Positions 18,019 to 27,350 of a stretch of DNA of 64,000 nt are shown here, piece by piece; the stretch's first letter is position 1; the number at the start of each line of letters is the position of its first letter. The position numbers were made by a program, and so were the translations under genes. The notes beneath the pieces are model-generated. The model was given only the letters and a program-made list of their open reading frames with translations. It ran no database searches and was not told the origin of the DNA. The stretch is from Sphingomonas ginsenosidivorax (GTDB lineage: Bacteria; Pseudomonadota; Alphaproteobacteria; Sphingomonadales; Sphingomonadaceae). The DNA is taken from contig NZ_VOQR01000001.1 of NCBI RefSeq assembly GCF_007995065.1, forward strand, positions 995,001-1,059,000, in the 5' to 3' direction.

Positions 18019-18769
18019 AATGCGATCCCATGTAGCGGCCGCCATTGGTGCTGATCGTCTGGCCGGTGATGTAGCTGGCCTCTTCCGAGGCGAGATAGGC
18101 GCAGGCGGCGGCGATGTCCTCGGGCTGTCCGATCCGCTTCATCGGGAGCGTCTGCGCGAACGCGTCCGCATCGATCGGTGCGGCGCGCAGCATCGGCGTG
18201 TCGATGAACCCCGGCGGCACCATGTTGAAGGTGACGCCCGACGCGGCATATTCGAGGCCGAGCGCCTTGGTCATCCCCATCAGCCCGCCCTTCGACGACA
18301 CGTAATGCCCCTGCGCGAACGAGCCGGACTGGACGGACGACGAGGTGATGTTGATCACGCGCCCCCATCCGGCGGCGAGCATGTCGGGCAGCACCTCCTT
18401 GGTCATGAGGTACGGCCCGCGCAGATTGATGCGGATGACCTTGTCGAACAGGTCGTCGTCGATGTCGAGGAACGGCGTGAACGGCGCGATGCCCGCATTG
18501 TTGACGAGGATCGCGACCGGACCGAGTTCCGCGCGCGTCCGGTCGGCGGCCGCCTTGATCGCGGCCTTGTCCGAACAGTCGGCGTCGATCGCGATCGCCG
18601 TACCGCCCGCGTCGCGGATCATGCGGGCGGTTTCCTCCGCGCCGGCAGCGTTGATGTCCCAGATCGCCACCTTCGCGGTATCCTCGGCGAGGCGGATCGC
18701 GATCGCGCGACCGATGCCCGAGCCTGCACCGGTCACGATCGCCGTCCGGCCGTTCAGGGATCTCGTCAT
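18017..18769 (-). CDS. short-chain dehydrogenase/reductase
   Basis: This is a 250-residue classical SDR with TGAGSGIGRAIA, NNAGIAPF, Ser in ITSSSVQSG, YVSSK as the catalytic YxxxK, and PPGFIDTPM. The C-terminal ITGQTISTNGGRYMGSH suits FabG-like 3-hydroxyacyl-CoA or alcohol dehydrogenases. CAGGAGAG lies 8 bp before the ATG at 18769. A second SDR gene follows on the same strand with a start at 19655, so the two may form one leftward transcript. The substrate is unknown. Confidence 0.9.
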   Translation of the reverse strand: MTRSLNGRTAIVTGAGSGIGRAIAIRLAEDTAKVAIWDINAAGAEETARMIRDAGGTAIAIDADCSDKAAIKAAADRTRAELGPVAILVNNAGIAPFTPFLDIDDDLFDKVIRINLRGPYLMTKEVLPDMLAAGWGRVINITSSSVQSGSFAQGHYVSSKGGLMGMTKALGLEYAASGVTFNMVPPGFIDTPMLRAAPIDADAFAQTLPMKRIGQPEDIAAACAYLASEEASYITGQTISTNGGRYMGSH

Positions 18770-18875
18770 CGTGTCGCTCTCCTGTCGCCGTCCTGAACGG
18801 CTTTCGGCGGTTGGACACAATCGCGTGCCGGGGGTCAAGCGGCCGCCCGGCGGCCATCGCGGGGGCGAACGATGC

Positions 18876-19655
18876 TCACGATCCCGGTTCGACCCAGTTG
18901 GTGCGCAGCGCGCGATCGGACATGTATTTGGTCGTCGTCCAGCCGCCATCGACGACGATCGTCTGGCCGTTGATGAACCCTGCACCCGGCGAGCACAGGA
19001 ACGCGATCGTGCTCGCGATGTCGGACACTTCGCCCAGCCGCGGGAACGGCGTGGTCTCGACGTTGACGCGCTTGAACATCTCGTCCTCGAACCGATGCCG
19101 GACCATGTCGGTCATCGTGACGCCGGGCGCGACGCAGTTGGCGCGGATGCCGCGCGGCCCATAGTCGCAGGCGATATGCTCGGTCAGCGAGGTGAGTCCG
19201 CCCTTGGCCGCGGAGTACGCGCCGCCGCGGCGGCCGCCGATCACAGCGTAGGTCGAGGTGACGTTCACGATGCCACAGCCTTCGCCCATATGGCCGATCG
19301 CCTCGCGACAGAGCCGGAACGGCGCGCGCAGCATCACGTCGAGGAAGCCGTCGAGTGTCGCGTCGTCGGTCTCGTGCAGCGGCTTCGGGCTGCCGGCACC
19401 GGCATTGTTGATCAGGAAGTCCAGCCGGCCGAAGCGTTCGAGCGCGAGGCCGACGATGCGGTGCGGCGCATCCTCGTCGGTGACATCGATCGACAACGTG
19501 GCGAGCCGGTCGGGATCGTCGATCGTCTGCGCCAGCGTGGCGAGCTTGGCGTTGTCGCGCCCGACCCCGACGATCGCCATCCCCACATCGTACAGCATCT
19601 TGGCGGTGCCGAGCCCGATGCCGCTTCCCGCGCCGGTGACGATCGCTACCTGCAT
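18876..19655 (-). CDS. short-chain dehydrogenase/reductase
   Basis: This 259-residue SDR has TGAGSGIGLGTA, DVTDEDAPHR, NNAGAGSP, Ser in VTSTYAVIGG and YSAAK. The C-terminus INGQTIVVDGGW is typical of FabG-like enzymes. It is likely an NAD(P)-dependent dehydrogenase of a hydroxyl group in the pathway. GGGAGG stands 8 bp before the ATG at 19655. It is divergent from the HSD17B4-like SDR across 159 bp. Confidence 0.9.
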   Translation of the reverse strand: MQVAIVTGAGSGIGLGTAKMLYDVGMAIVGVGRDNAKLATLAQTIDDPDRLATLSIDVTDEDAPHRIVGLALERFGRLDFLINNAGAGSPKPLHETDDATLDGFLDVMLRAPFRLCREAIGHMGEGCGIVNVTSTYAVIGGRRGGAYSAAKGGLTSLTEHIACDYGPRGIRANCVAPGVTMTDMVRHRFEDEMFKRVNVETTPFPRLGEVSDIASTIAFLCSPGAGFINGQTIVVDGGWTTTKYMSDRALRTNWVEPGS

Positions 19656-19814
19656 GTCGTGCCTCCCTGATCCAGGCCCGTGCTGCGCAGCATTCGACCG
19701 CGCCTTGTCAACGCGCGGGGGCGATTCATCGCCGGAGGGAAGTTTCCGGCGGTCCGGTTCCGGGTCACGGGGCGCCATGATAGGCCGCGGCCCGGACGCT
19801 GGGAGGATGCGAGC

Positions 19815-20747
19815 ATGCCCGACTTGAGATTCGATGACCGTGTCGTCGTCATCACCGGTGGGGGACGCGGGCTCGGCCGTGCCTATGCGGAACTGCTGAG
19901 CGGCGCGGGCGCGCGCGTCGTGGTGAACGATCTCGGCGTGAGCATGGCCGGTGACGGCACGGCGGAGGACCCCGCCGGCGATACGGTGGCGGCGATCGTG
20001 GCGGCGGGCGGGCAGGCGGTCGCCAACCGCGACACCGTCGCGACCTCGGCCGGCGGGAAGGCGATCATCGACCAGGCGCTCGACACCTATGGCCGGATCG
20101 ACGTGCTGATTCACAACGCCGGCAACGTCCGCCGCGCGCCGCTTGCGGAGATGAGCGAGGAGATATTCCGGTCGGTGCTGGACGTCCACCTGATCGGCGG
20201 CTTCAACGTCCTGCAGCCCGCCTTCGCGGCGATGTGCAAGGCGGGGTATGGCCGCATCGTGATGACGACCTCGATCGGCGGGCTCTACGGCAATTACGAG
20301 GTCGCGAACTATTCCGCGGCAAAGGCCGGGCTGATCGGCCTGTCGCACGTCGCCGCGATCGAGGGCGCACCGCACAACGTCATGTCGAACTGCATCGCGC
20401 CGAGCGCGGTGACCCGGATGTCGGAGGGCGTCGACACGTCGCAATTTCCGCCGCTCGGGCCGGAATTCGTCACCCCGGCGGTAGGCTGGCTGGCGCACGA
20501 GAGCTGCAGCGTGTCCGGCGAGGTGATCGCGGCGCTGGGCGGGCGGATCGCGAAGGCGTACCTCGCCGAGACGAAGGGCGTCTGGCGGCCCGGCTGGACG
20601 ATGGCCGAAGTTGGCGCGCAGATGGCGGTGATCGACGACCGGCAGGATGCGATGACCTTTCCGGTGGTCCCGACCGAAGCGGGTGGGCCGCACGGCTTCA
20701 TGAAACATCTCGGCGCCAGCTTTGCGATGGCCCGCGCGAACGGGTGA
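19815..20747 (+). CDS. HSD17B4-like short-chain dehydrogenase
   Basis: This 310-residue SDR begins with RFDDRVVVITGGGRGLGRAYAE and VVNDLGVSMAGDG, a signature of the dehydrogenase domain of peroxisomal multifunctional enzyme 2 (HSD17B4) and its bacterial relatives. It has NAG, Ser in TTSIGGLYG, and YSAAK. It would oxidise a 3-hydroxyacyl-CoA or a hydroxysteroid. GGGAGG precedes the ATG at 19815. The stop abuts the stop of the convergent acyl-CoA ligase with no gap. Confidence 0.9.
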   Translation: MPDLRFDDRVVVITGGGRGLGRAYAELLSGAGARVVVNDLGVSMAGDGTAEDPAGDTVAAIVAAGGQAVANRDTVATSAGGKAIIDQALDTYGRIDVLIHNAGNVRRAPLAEMSEEIFRSVLDVHLIGGFNVLQPAFAAMCKAGYGRIVMTTSIGGLYGNYEVANYSAAKAGLIGLSHVAAIEGAPHNVMSNCIAPSAVTRMSEGVDTSQFPPLGPEFVTPAVGWLAHESCSVSGEVIAALGGRIAKAYLAETKGVWRPGWTMAEVGAQMAVIDDRQDAMTFPVVPTEAGGPHGFMKHLGASFAMARANG

Positions 20748-22346
20748 TCAGCCAGCGGCGAGGGTCGCGCGAATCTGCTGCTTGAGGACCTTGCCGGCGT
20801 CGTTGCGCGGCAATGCGTCCCATACCGCCACCGCCTCGGGATATTTGAACCGGGCGACGCCGAAGCCGGCAAGGAACGCCGCCAGCGTCGCGACATCGAG
20901 GACAGCCGCGTCGCGTGGGACGACGACCGCGACCGCCCGTTCGCCGGTACGCGCATCGGGTATCCCGACGATCGCGACCTCGGCGATCGCGGGATGGCTC
21001 GCGAGCAGGTCCTCGATCTCCTTGGGCGATATGTTCTCGCCGTTGCGGATGATCAGGTCCTTGATCCGGCCGGTGACGACGAGATGGCCCCCCTCGACGA
21101 TCTTGCCCTGGTCGCCCGTCCGGTAGAAGCCGGCATCGTCGAACGCGCCCGCCTCGTCCTCGGCATGGACATAGCCCACCAGCATCTGGGGCCCGCGCGC
21201 GCGGATCTCGCCGGTCTCGGCGATCACGACCGTCGCGATGCCGGGCAGCCCGTCTGTGTCGGCGGCCCGGTCGACATCGGCGTGATCGATCACGCCGACG
21301 GTGGTGACGGGAACTTCGGTCGATCCATAGACCCGGCTGACGACCGCGTTCTCGAAATAGGCGGCCGCTTCGCGGATCAAGGCGGGGGGGACCGACGCGC
21401 CGCCACAGATGAACACCTTCAGGTCCGGCAGTCGAGTACCGGCGATGCGCGCCGCGGCGAGCAGATGCTCGAGGAACGGCGTCGCGCCGGCCATGTGCGT
21501 GCAGCGTTCCGCGACCATCTGCCCGACGGCCGCCTCCGCATCCCAATGCTCCATCAGGATGGCGGTCGTGCCGAGGAGCAGGGGGGCCTCGAACGCATAG
21601 ATCGACCCGCCGATATGGCTGATCGGCGAGGGCACGAGAAAGCGGTCCGCCGGTGCGATCATCCAGTGCGTGCCGATCTGGCGGATCAGCGCCCCCAGCG
21701 AATTGTGCGTGTGCATCACGCCCTTGGGGCGCCCGGTGGTGCCGCTGGTGTACATCACCATCCGGACGTCGTCGGCGTCGAGCGTCGGCAGCAGCGTCCG
21801 GGCGCTGGTCTCGAACAGCGTCGCGAAGGGAATATGCGGTCCCCCGTCACCACGCACGACGACGACATCGGGCGGAGTCCGCAGGTCCGCGGTGACCCGC
21901 GACAGCATCGCGGCATAGTCGTGGCGGCGGAACGTCGCCGGAATGAAGATCATGCGACTGCCGATATCGTCGAGCATGAAGCGCAGGTCGTGATCGCGCA
22001 GCGACGGCAGGATCGGGTGCGCGACCATCCCGGCCAGCGTCGTGGCTGCGTAGATGATCGCAGCCTCGTGCCAGTTGGGCAGCATGAACGAGACGACGCT
22101 GCCGGGCACGAAGCGCGCGAGCAGGGCCTGTGCGAGCCGGTTCGCCCGAGCATAGAGCATGGCGGCGGACAGTCGCGTCTCGCCATCGACGACCAGAATG
22201 CGGTCGGGCGTCGCGTGCGCGGCCCGGGCGAGCGCGTCCGCCATGGTGTCCCGACGCCACCAGCCCTCGGCATAGGCGCTTTCGGCAAGTGCTGCGTCCC
22301 GGCGAATCCGCCATCCCGTGGTGGTCCGTGTCACGTCGTCGGTCAT
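20748..22346 (-). CDS. AMP-forming acyl-CoA ligase
   Basis: This 532-residue member of the ANL superfamily activates a carboxylic acid as acyl-AMP and then acyl-CoA. Visible are the P-loop MYTSGTTGRPKGVMHTH, VYGSTEVPVTT, the hinge YRTGDQGKIVEGGHLVVTGR, RNGENISPKEIEDLL, and the catalytic Lys in RNDAGKVLKQQ. Its layout is like cyclohexanecarboxylate- and FadD3-like ligases. The ATG is at 22346. It lies 65 bp downstream of a second ligase gene on the same strand. Confidence 0.92.
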   Translation of the reverse strand: MTDDVTRTTTGWRIRRDAALAESAYAEGWWRRDTMADALARAAHATPDRILVVDGETRLSAAMLYARANRLAQALLARFVPGSVVSFMLPNWHEAAIIYAATTLAGMVAHPILPSLRDHDLRFMLDDIGSRMIFIPATFRRHDYAAMLSRVTADLRTPPDVVVVRGDGGPHIPFATLFETSARTLLPTLDADDVRMVMYTSGTTGRPKGVMHTHNSLGALIRQIGTHWMIAPADRFLVPSPISHIGGSIYAFEAPLLLGTTAILMEHWDAEAAVGQMVAERCTHMAGATPFLEHLLAAARIAGTRLPDLKVFICGGASVPPALIREAAAYFENAVVSRVYGSTEVPVTTVGVIDHADVDRAADTDGLPGIATVVIAETGEIRARGPQMLVGYVHAEDEAGAFDDAGFYRTGDQGKIVEGGHLVVTGRIKDLIIRNGENISPKEIEDLLASHPAIAEVAIVGIPDARTGERAVAVVVPRDAAVLDVATLAAFLAGFGVARFKYPEAVAVWDALPRNDAGKVLKQQIRATLAAG

Positions 22347-22411
22347 GGCGGGACGCTATGCAGCGGGCCGGCAGGCCGACAAGGGCTGGTGGCAATCGAG
22401 CGTGGGGGCGA

Positions 22412-23869
22412 TCACGCGAACAGCCGCTCGATCGCCGGACGATCGACCTTGAACGACGGATTGCGCGGCAGCGTCGCGACGAAGCGCCAATGCGCCGGGA
22501 CGTGCGTCGCGGGAAGATGGCGCCGGACATGGGCGTCGAGCGCCGCGACATCGGGTGCGACGGTGCCCGGTCGGAGCTCGATCGCGGCGCCGGGGACCTG
22601 CGTGACGCGCGGGTCGGGGACGCGGACGACCCCCGCGGCCGCGACCGCAGGATGCAGCAGCAGCGCCGCCTCGATCGTCTCGGGCAGGACCTTGAACCCG
22701 CCGCGCATGATCGCGCCATCGGCACGGCCGCGCAGGTAGAGGAAGCCGTCGGCATCGATCGCGGCGATGTCGGCGGTCACGATCCAGTCCGGTCCGATCC
22801 GCGGCGACACCACTTCGAGCAGGCCTTCCCGGCCGGGCGGGACGAGCATGCCCGTGTCGGGGTCGCGTACGCGCAATTCTACCCCGGGCATTGCTCGCCC
22901 GACGCTCCCGAGCTTGGCGTCGCCGAATTCGGCGCGGAGCTGCGTCGTCATCGCCGCGACCGGCCCGCCGAACTCGGTCGCGCCGTAGGAGAGCAGGATC
23001 GGGATGCCGTACCGGTCCTCGAACCGGCGCTGGATGACGGGGTCGAGCGGTGCCGCGCCGGTGCCGAAGGAGGTGAGCGAAGCCAGGTCCTCGACCGGTA
23101 TGTCGGCATCGAGGATCATCTTCACCGCGGCCGGCGGCGCGCCGCTGGCACGGGGGCGGTAGCGTTTGACGAATGCCTGCCACGCGGCGACCGAGAAGCG
23201 GTCGAGCAGGACGACGCGCTTGCCCCGCAGTAGCGATGCCGCCGTGCTGTAGATGCCGGTGATGTTGGGGATCGGGAACGCCATCAGGAACGGCGGTTCG
23301 GCAGGGTCGTCGATCAGCGACATTCCCTGGTTCAGCACGAAGCGCGCGATGACCGCGTGCGGCAGCGCGAACTGCTTGGGTGGGCCGGTCGTGCCGCTCG
23401 TCAGGATGTCGATCCGCGGCGGGCCGTCATCGGCGCGTTCCCGACCATGCGCGAAGCCCGCGAGCAACCGGGCGGTCATCCCGTCCAGGACGATCGCCGC
23501 GATCCGCTTCGCGGCGAGGACGCGGCGGACCTCGGGCGTGGCGTCCTCGACCGCCAGGACGACGACGGGTGCCTCCGTGCGGTCGAGCGCCGCGGCGATC
23601 GCCTCGGGCGACTGGAACGCGTAGATCATCGCCACGCTGCGCGCATCGATCAGCAGCCCGAGAAGCGCGGCGAGCGCGGAGGGCCTGTTGCGCGGCATGA
23701 ACGCGACCGCGGCCTCGCTGCCGATGCCGCTCTCGGCAAGCAAGCTCGCGATGCGACCAGCGAGCGCCTGCACCGATCCCCAGCTGTGCGACACGCCGTC
23801 ATACTCGATGGCCGGCCGCGCCGGATCGATGGCGAGCGTTTGCGCACAGAGCTCGGCAAGGGTCTGCAT
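22412..23869 (-). CDS. AMP-forming acyl-CoA ligase, divergent
   Basis: This is a 485-residue ANL enzyme with the P-loop LTSGTTGPPKQFALPH, SYGATEFGGPV, the hinge region FLYLRGRADGAIMRGGFK, and the C-terminal Lys in RNPSFKVDRPAIERLF. It is more divergent than the ligase at 20748, so its substrate probably differs. I chose the ATG at 23869; an upstream GTG at 23914 lacks a ribosome site. It is divergent from the extended crotonase at 23947 across 77 bp. Confidence 0.9.
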   Translation of the reverse strand: MQTLAELCAQTLAIDPARPAIEYDGVSHSWGSVQALAGRIASLLAESGIGSEAAVAFMPRNRPSALAALLGLLIDARSVAMIYAFQSPEAIAAALDRTEAPVVVLAVEDATPEVRRVLAAKRIAAIVLDGMTARLLAGFAHGRERADDGPPRIDILTSGTTGPPKQFALPHAVIARFVLNQGMSLIDDPAEPPFLMAFPIPNITGIYSTAASLLRGKRVVLLDRFSVAAWQAFVKRYRPRASGAPPAAVKMILDADIPVEDLASLTSFGTGAAPLDPVIQRRFEDRYGIPILLSYGATEFGGPVAAMTTQLRAEFGDAKLGSVGRAMPGVELRVRDPDTGMLVPPGREGLLEVVSPRIGPDWIVTADIAAIDADGFLYLRGRADGAIMRGGFKVLPETIEAALLLHPAVAAAGVVRVPDPRVTQVPGAAIELRPGTVAPDVAALDAHVRRHLPATHVPAHWRFVATLPRNPSFKVDRPAIERLFA

Positions 23870-23946
23870 GCGGCCAAGTCTAGGATGCTTTACGTCGCCG
23901 GCAAGCGCGGGCACATCGTCGGGGCGGTCAAAGCGGAGGGAGGGTG

Positions 23947-24933
23947 ATGGACGAAGAGCTCCTGGTCGAACCCGCCTTGCTGGCGAGCGGCGAATTCGGC
24001 GATGCGAAGCCGCTCGGCCTCGTGGACCTCGACCGCTTGCCTCGCGCGCCGCTCGCCTGGCGACTGCCGCCCTGGCCGATCTTCGGCATCGGCGACCGCA
24101 GTCACCCTGCGGCAGCCGCGCTCGACGGCGTCGTCGAACCGCCGGTATCGATCGACCGCCTGGTCGCGCAGGTCGGTCGCCACCCCCATGCCGCGGCGGT
24201 ATCGGTGCAGGTACTTCGCGCCACCGAGCCTATGCCCGTCGACCAGGCACTCCTGATCGAGTCCCTCGGTTATGCGGTTCTGCAGGGCAGTGGCGAGCAT
24301 GCGGCTTGGATCGCGGCACGGCCCGTGGTCGCACGCGCGCCGGAACCCGGGCGCGTCGTCACGACCCGCGACGGCGCGACGCTGTCGATCGTGATCGATC
24401 GACCGGCGGCGCACAACGCCATCGATCGGACGATGCGCGACGCGCTGTTCGAGGCGTTCACGGTCGCGGAAATGGATCCTGATATCGTCCGCGTGGCATT
24501 GCGGTCGACCGGCGCTGCCTTTGGTACGGGCGCCGATCTCGGCGAGTTCGGCACGACGCGCGACCCGGCGACCGCGCATGCGATCCGCGGGCTATCGCTG
24601 CCCGCCCATCCGCTGTCGCGCTGCGCGACGAAGGTCGACGTCCACGTCCAGGGCGCGTGTGTCGGATCCTCGCTGGAGATCGCCGCCTTCGCGGGCCGGG
24701 TCACCGCATCGCGCGCCGCGTGGTTCCAGCTTCCCGAACTGGCGATGGGCGTCCTGCCGGGCGCGGGTGGCTGCGTGTCGGTCGCACGCCGGATCGGGCG
24801 GCAGCGCGCCGCGCTGATGATCCTGTCGGGCCAGCGGATCGACGCCGCGACCGCGCTACGCTGGGGACTGGTCGATGCGATCATGGACGAGCCGCCCGTC
24901 GATCCACGTCATGCGGACCTGCACCGCCGCTAG
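23947..24933 (+). CDS. crotonase-family protein with N-terminal extension
   Basis: This is a 328-residue protein. The crotonase domain covers roughly residues 135-325: VIDRPAAHNAIDRTMRD, oxyanion segment FGTGADLGEFG, CVGSSLEIAAF, LPELAMGVLPGAGG. Both usual acid-base glutamates appear kept. The first 130 residues have no motif I recognise and are absent from normal enoyl-CoA hydratases. GGAGGGAGGGTG precedes the ATG. The 3' end runs 78 bp into the opposing amidohydrolase gene. Its neighbour across that gene is the rearranged CoA transferase. Confidence 0.87.
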   Translation: MDEELLVEPALLASGEFGDAKPLGLVDLDRLPRAPLAWRLPPWPIFGIGDRSHPAAAALDGVVEPPVSIDRLVAQVGRHPHAAAVSVQVLRATEPMPVDQALLIESLGYAVLQGSGEHAAWIAARPVVARAPEPGRVVTTRDGATLSIVIDRPAAHNAIDRTMRDALFEAFTVAEMDPDIVRVALRSTGAAFGTGADLGEFGTTRDPATAHAIRGLSLPAHPLSRCATKVDVHVQGACVGSSLEIAAFAGRVTASRAAWFQLPELAMGVLPGAGGCVSVARRIGRQRAALMILSGQRIDAATALRWGLVDAIMDEPPVDPRHADLHRR

Positions 24934-26232
24934 ATCGGTCCGGGCCTGAGTCCAGTCCCGGTCCAGCAGGCACAGGTCGGCAGGCGCGCCGACCGCGATC
25001 CGGCGGCGGCGACCCAGGTCGTCCGGATCGGCGAGATAGAGGTCGATCGCCTGCTCGGGCGTCAGGGCTTCCGATGGTCCCAGCGATTGCCCGGAGCGGG
25101 TTCGGCGCGTGACCGCTGCCGCCATCGAGGCCCAGGGCTCGGGCGCGCCGAACGGTGCATCGCTCCCCGCGGCGAGCACGACGCCCGCGTCGAGGAACGC
25201 GCGCAGGCGATACAGCAGCGGCAGGTCGTCCGAAGCGACGTCGCGGACATACGCGTCGCCGCGCTCGGCGATGAAATGCGGCTGGCTGACCACGGCGAGC
25301 CCGAGCCGCGCGATCTCGCGCACGGCGCTGTCGGGCGCGACCGAAGCGTGTTCGATCCGGTCGCCGGGCACCGTCCCGGCATCGTCGAACGCGGCGAGCG
25401 TGAACACGAGCTCGACCTCGGTCGCGCAGTGCACCGCAACCCCGCGACCGGCGTCGTGCGCGGCGTGGATCGCGGCGACGACGGTGTCGAAGCGCGGCAG
25501 GTCGGCTTCGTGCAGGTGCAGCTTGACCGGACCCAGGCGAACGCCCGGACCGGTATCGGCCGCGCACAGCGTCGCCCGCCCGGCGAGCAGCACCTTTTGC
25601 GGCAGACGGCGTCCGGCATGGTCGCGCACCAGGTGCCGCGCCATCGTCGCGTCGTTGGCGGGCGAGATCTCGGTGACCCCCGTCACGCCCGCCCGCGCGA
25701 GGATCGTCCCCACCGCCGCGAGCGACGGCGGTGCGCCGTCCAGCGTCGTCTTCAGCCACAGGTCGCCCTCGAACAATCGTCCCGTCGCGCGGTCCAGCCC
25801 CGCCGGGTCCGGACCCTTCAGGCAGTCCAGCGCCGCCGAGTTGAAGAACCACATCCGTCCGCCGCGATGCTGTATCCGTACGGGTCGATCGGGAACGATC
25901 GCGTCGAGCATCGCCCGGTCGAGCAGCCCGGCAACGCTCTCGTGATAGCCGACCCCGCGCAGCCACCCTTCGCCCGGGCGGCTCAGCACCGTCGCGAGCC
26001 CGCTGAGATCCGCGATGCTGGGCGGGCCACACGCCACCGACGTCAGCGACGCCGCCAGCGCCGCGAGATGAATATGATGGTCGTGCAGCCCGGGCAGCAG
26101 CAGCCCACCGCGCGCCTCGACGACGGGCTCTCCAGGATGTGGCGGCAACGGCCCGATGGCCGCGATCCGTTGCGCCGCGATGCGTACGTCCTGGACCGTG
26201 CCGTCCTCTAGCGCCGCGCCGCGGATCAGCAT
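24856..26232 (-). CDS. amidohydrolase family protein (YtcJ-like)
   Basis: This is a 458-residue metal-dependent hydrolase. The metal-binding GLHDHHIHLAALAAS is near residue 65, HCATEVELVF lies in the middle, DRIEHASVAPD follows, then SQPHFIAERG and AAGSDAPFGAPEP. Such enzymes hydrolyse amide, cyclic imide or ester-like bonds; here the target may be a ring-opened or lactam/lactone intermediate. The ATG at 26232 overlaps the CoA transferase stop by 7 bp. It is the last gene of a leftward ligase-transferase-hydrolase run and overlaps the convergent crotonase. Confidence 0.88.
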   Translation of the reverse strand: MLIRGAALEDGTVQDVRIAAQRIAAIGPLPPHPGEPVVEARGGLLLPGLHDHHIHLAALAASLTSVACGPPSIADLSGLATVLSRPGEGWLRGVGYHESVAGLLDRAMLDAIVPDRPVRIQHRGGRMWFFNSAALDCLKGPDPAGLDRATGRLFEGDLWLKTTLDGAPPSLAAVGTILARAGVTGVTEISPANDATMARHLVRDHAGRRLPQKVLLAGRATLCAADTGPGVRLGPVKLHLHEADLPRFDTVVAAIHAAHDAGRGVAVHCATEVELVFTLAAFDDAGTVPGDRIEHASVAPDSAVREIARLGLAVVSQPHFIAERGDAYVRDVASDDLPLLYRLRAFLDAGVVLAAGSDAPFGAPEPWASMAAAVTRRTRSGQSLGPSEALTPEQAIDLYLADPDDLGRRRRIAVGAPADLCLLDRDWTQARTDLAAVQVRMTWIDGRLVHDRIDQSPA

Positions 26233-27350
26233 GGCGCACCGGATCGGCGATCGGCGACGGGCGCGATCGGCGCGCCTTGCGCAGCCGCCCAGTCGGTCAG
26301 TGACCGATCGAACGCCCGCGCATCCACCGCGCGCGCCGCGGCGATCGCCTCCGCGACGACGCCCGCCATCGCGATCCCGAGTCGCACGCCGCCACCATGG
26401 GCCCAGGCATTCCAGGCGGCGCGGGCGGCGTAGATACCCGTCAGCGGGTCGGCGATCGCATCCCCGACAAAGCCCGTCCGTCCGCTGGCGCGGCGCAGCG
26501 CGGCGGAAAGCCCCGCGGCGACCGCGCAATCGTCACCGAACCCGACCCAGTCCGCGGCCTCGCCGCTCGCGCCATGCCCGGTGATCGTCATCCAGGTCAG
26601 CCCGGGCTGCGCGCGCAGCAGCGCGTCCGCGTCGATGCCGAGCTGCCGGAGCGCGCGGGGGCGGGCGGCCTCGATCACGATATCCGCTTCGGTGATCAGC
26701 CGCAGCACCGTCGCGCGATCGCCGGGATCCTTGAGGTCGAGAACCACGCTGGTCTTTCCGCGGTTCAACAGGCCGAAATGCGCGTCCTCGCCCGGTCGGG
26801 TCGGTTCGGCACGGACGCGACTTTCGACCCGGACGATGTGCGCGCCCGTCAGCCCGAGCAAACGGGCAGCAAGCGGACCGGCCCATAGCGCCGACAGGTC
26901 GAGCACGCGCGGCGACGAACGTGCGGACGAGGCGCGGGCGGCGCTGACGAGCCGCGTGGTCGCGGGTCCTGGGGGCGCCTCGTCCTCATGGGCGATCGCC
27001 AGCCCGAGCATGCGTCCGCGCGCGACGAGATCGCCGGCATTTCGCGATGCGATCGCCGCCGCCACGGCATCGTCGGAGGTGAAAGCGTCTTCGACTGCAA
27101 ACAGGGCGGGGAGCAGGTCGCGATCTTGCGCGCGCGCGAGGTTGAGGGCGATCGTACCTTGCCGGGCATGGTACAGCCGGCATCCGCCACCCGCCGATCG
27201 CCGTCCGGGAACGCGAAACCCGCCGAGCAGGGCGCGCTCGCCGAGCAACGTCGCCCCATCGATCGCTGCCAGCGTCGCGCTGGCGCTTGCCCGTGCCAGG
27301 TCTTGGAGCCACGCATGCCCGACGGTCGCCAGCGGCATGACGAGCGGCAT
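26226..27350 (-). CDS. CoA transferase, family III-like, with segments in rearranged order
   Basis: This 374-residue protein has CaiB motifs in an odd order. The usual N-terminal strand (PRVLDLSALWAGPLAARLLGL, HIVRVESR, NRGKTSVVLDLKD) starts near residue 145. The conserved Asp appears in VGFGDDCAVAAGL. A small-domain-like piece (GGCRLYHARQGTIALNLAR) that normally follows the core comes first, at about residues 54-72. GVRLGIAMAGVV and GAPIAPVADRR close the protein. It may be a permuted or half-fused transferase. The ATG at 27350 overlaps the ligase stop by 1 bp. Confidence 0.75.
   Translation of the reverse strand: MPLVMPLATVGHAWLQDLARASASATLAAIDGATLLGERALLGGFRVPGRRSAGGGCRLYHARQGTIALNLARAQDRDLLPALFAVEDAFTSDDAVAAAIASRNAGDLVARGRMLGLAIAHEDEAPPGPATTRLVSAARASSARSSPRVLDLSALWAGPLAARLLGLTGAHIVRVESRVRAEPTRPGEDAHFGLLNRGKTSVVLDLKDPGDRATVLRLITEADIVIEAARPRALRQLGIDADALLRAQPGLTWMTITGHGASGEAADWVGFGDDCAVAAGLSAALRRASGRTGFVGDAIADPLTGIYAARAAWNAWAHGGGVRLGIAMAGVVAEAIAAARAVDARAFDRSLTDWAAAQGAPIAPVADRRSGAPC

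Noticed and set aside
1265..24933. Calling the island a steroid degradation cluster
   Set aside because: ACAD pairs, KshA-like oxygenases and an HSD17B4-like SDR fit, but ring-degradation hallmarks (KstD, HsaC-type dioxygenase, thiolase-like aldolase) are absent.
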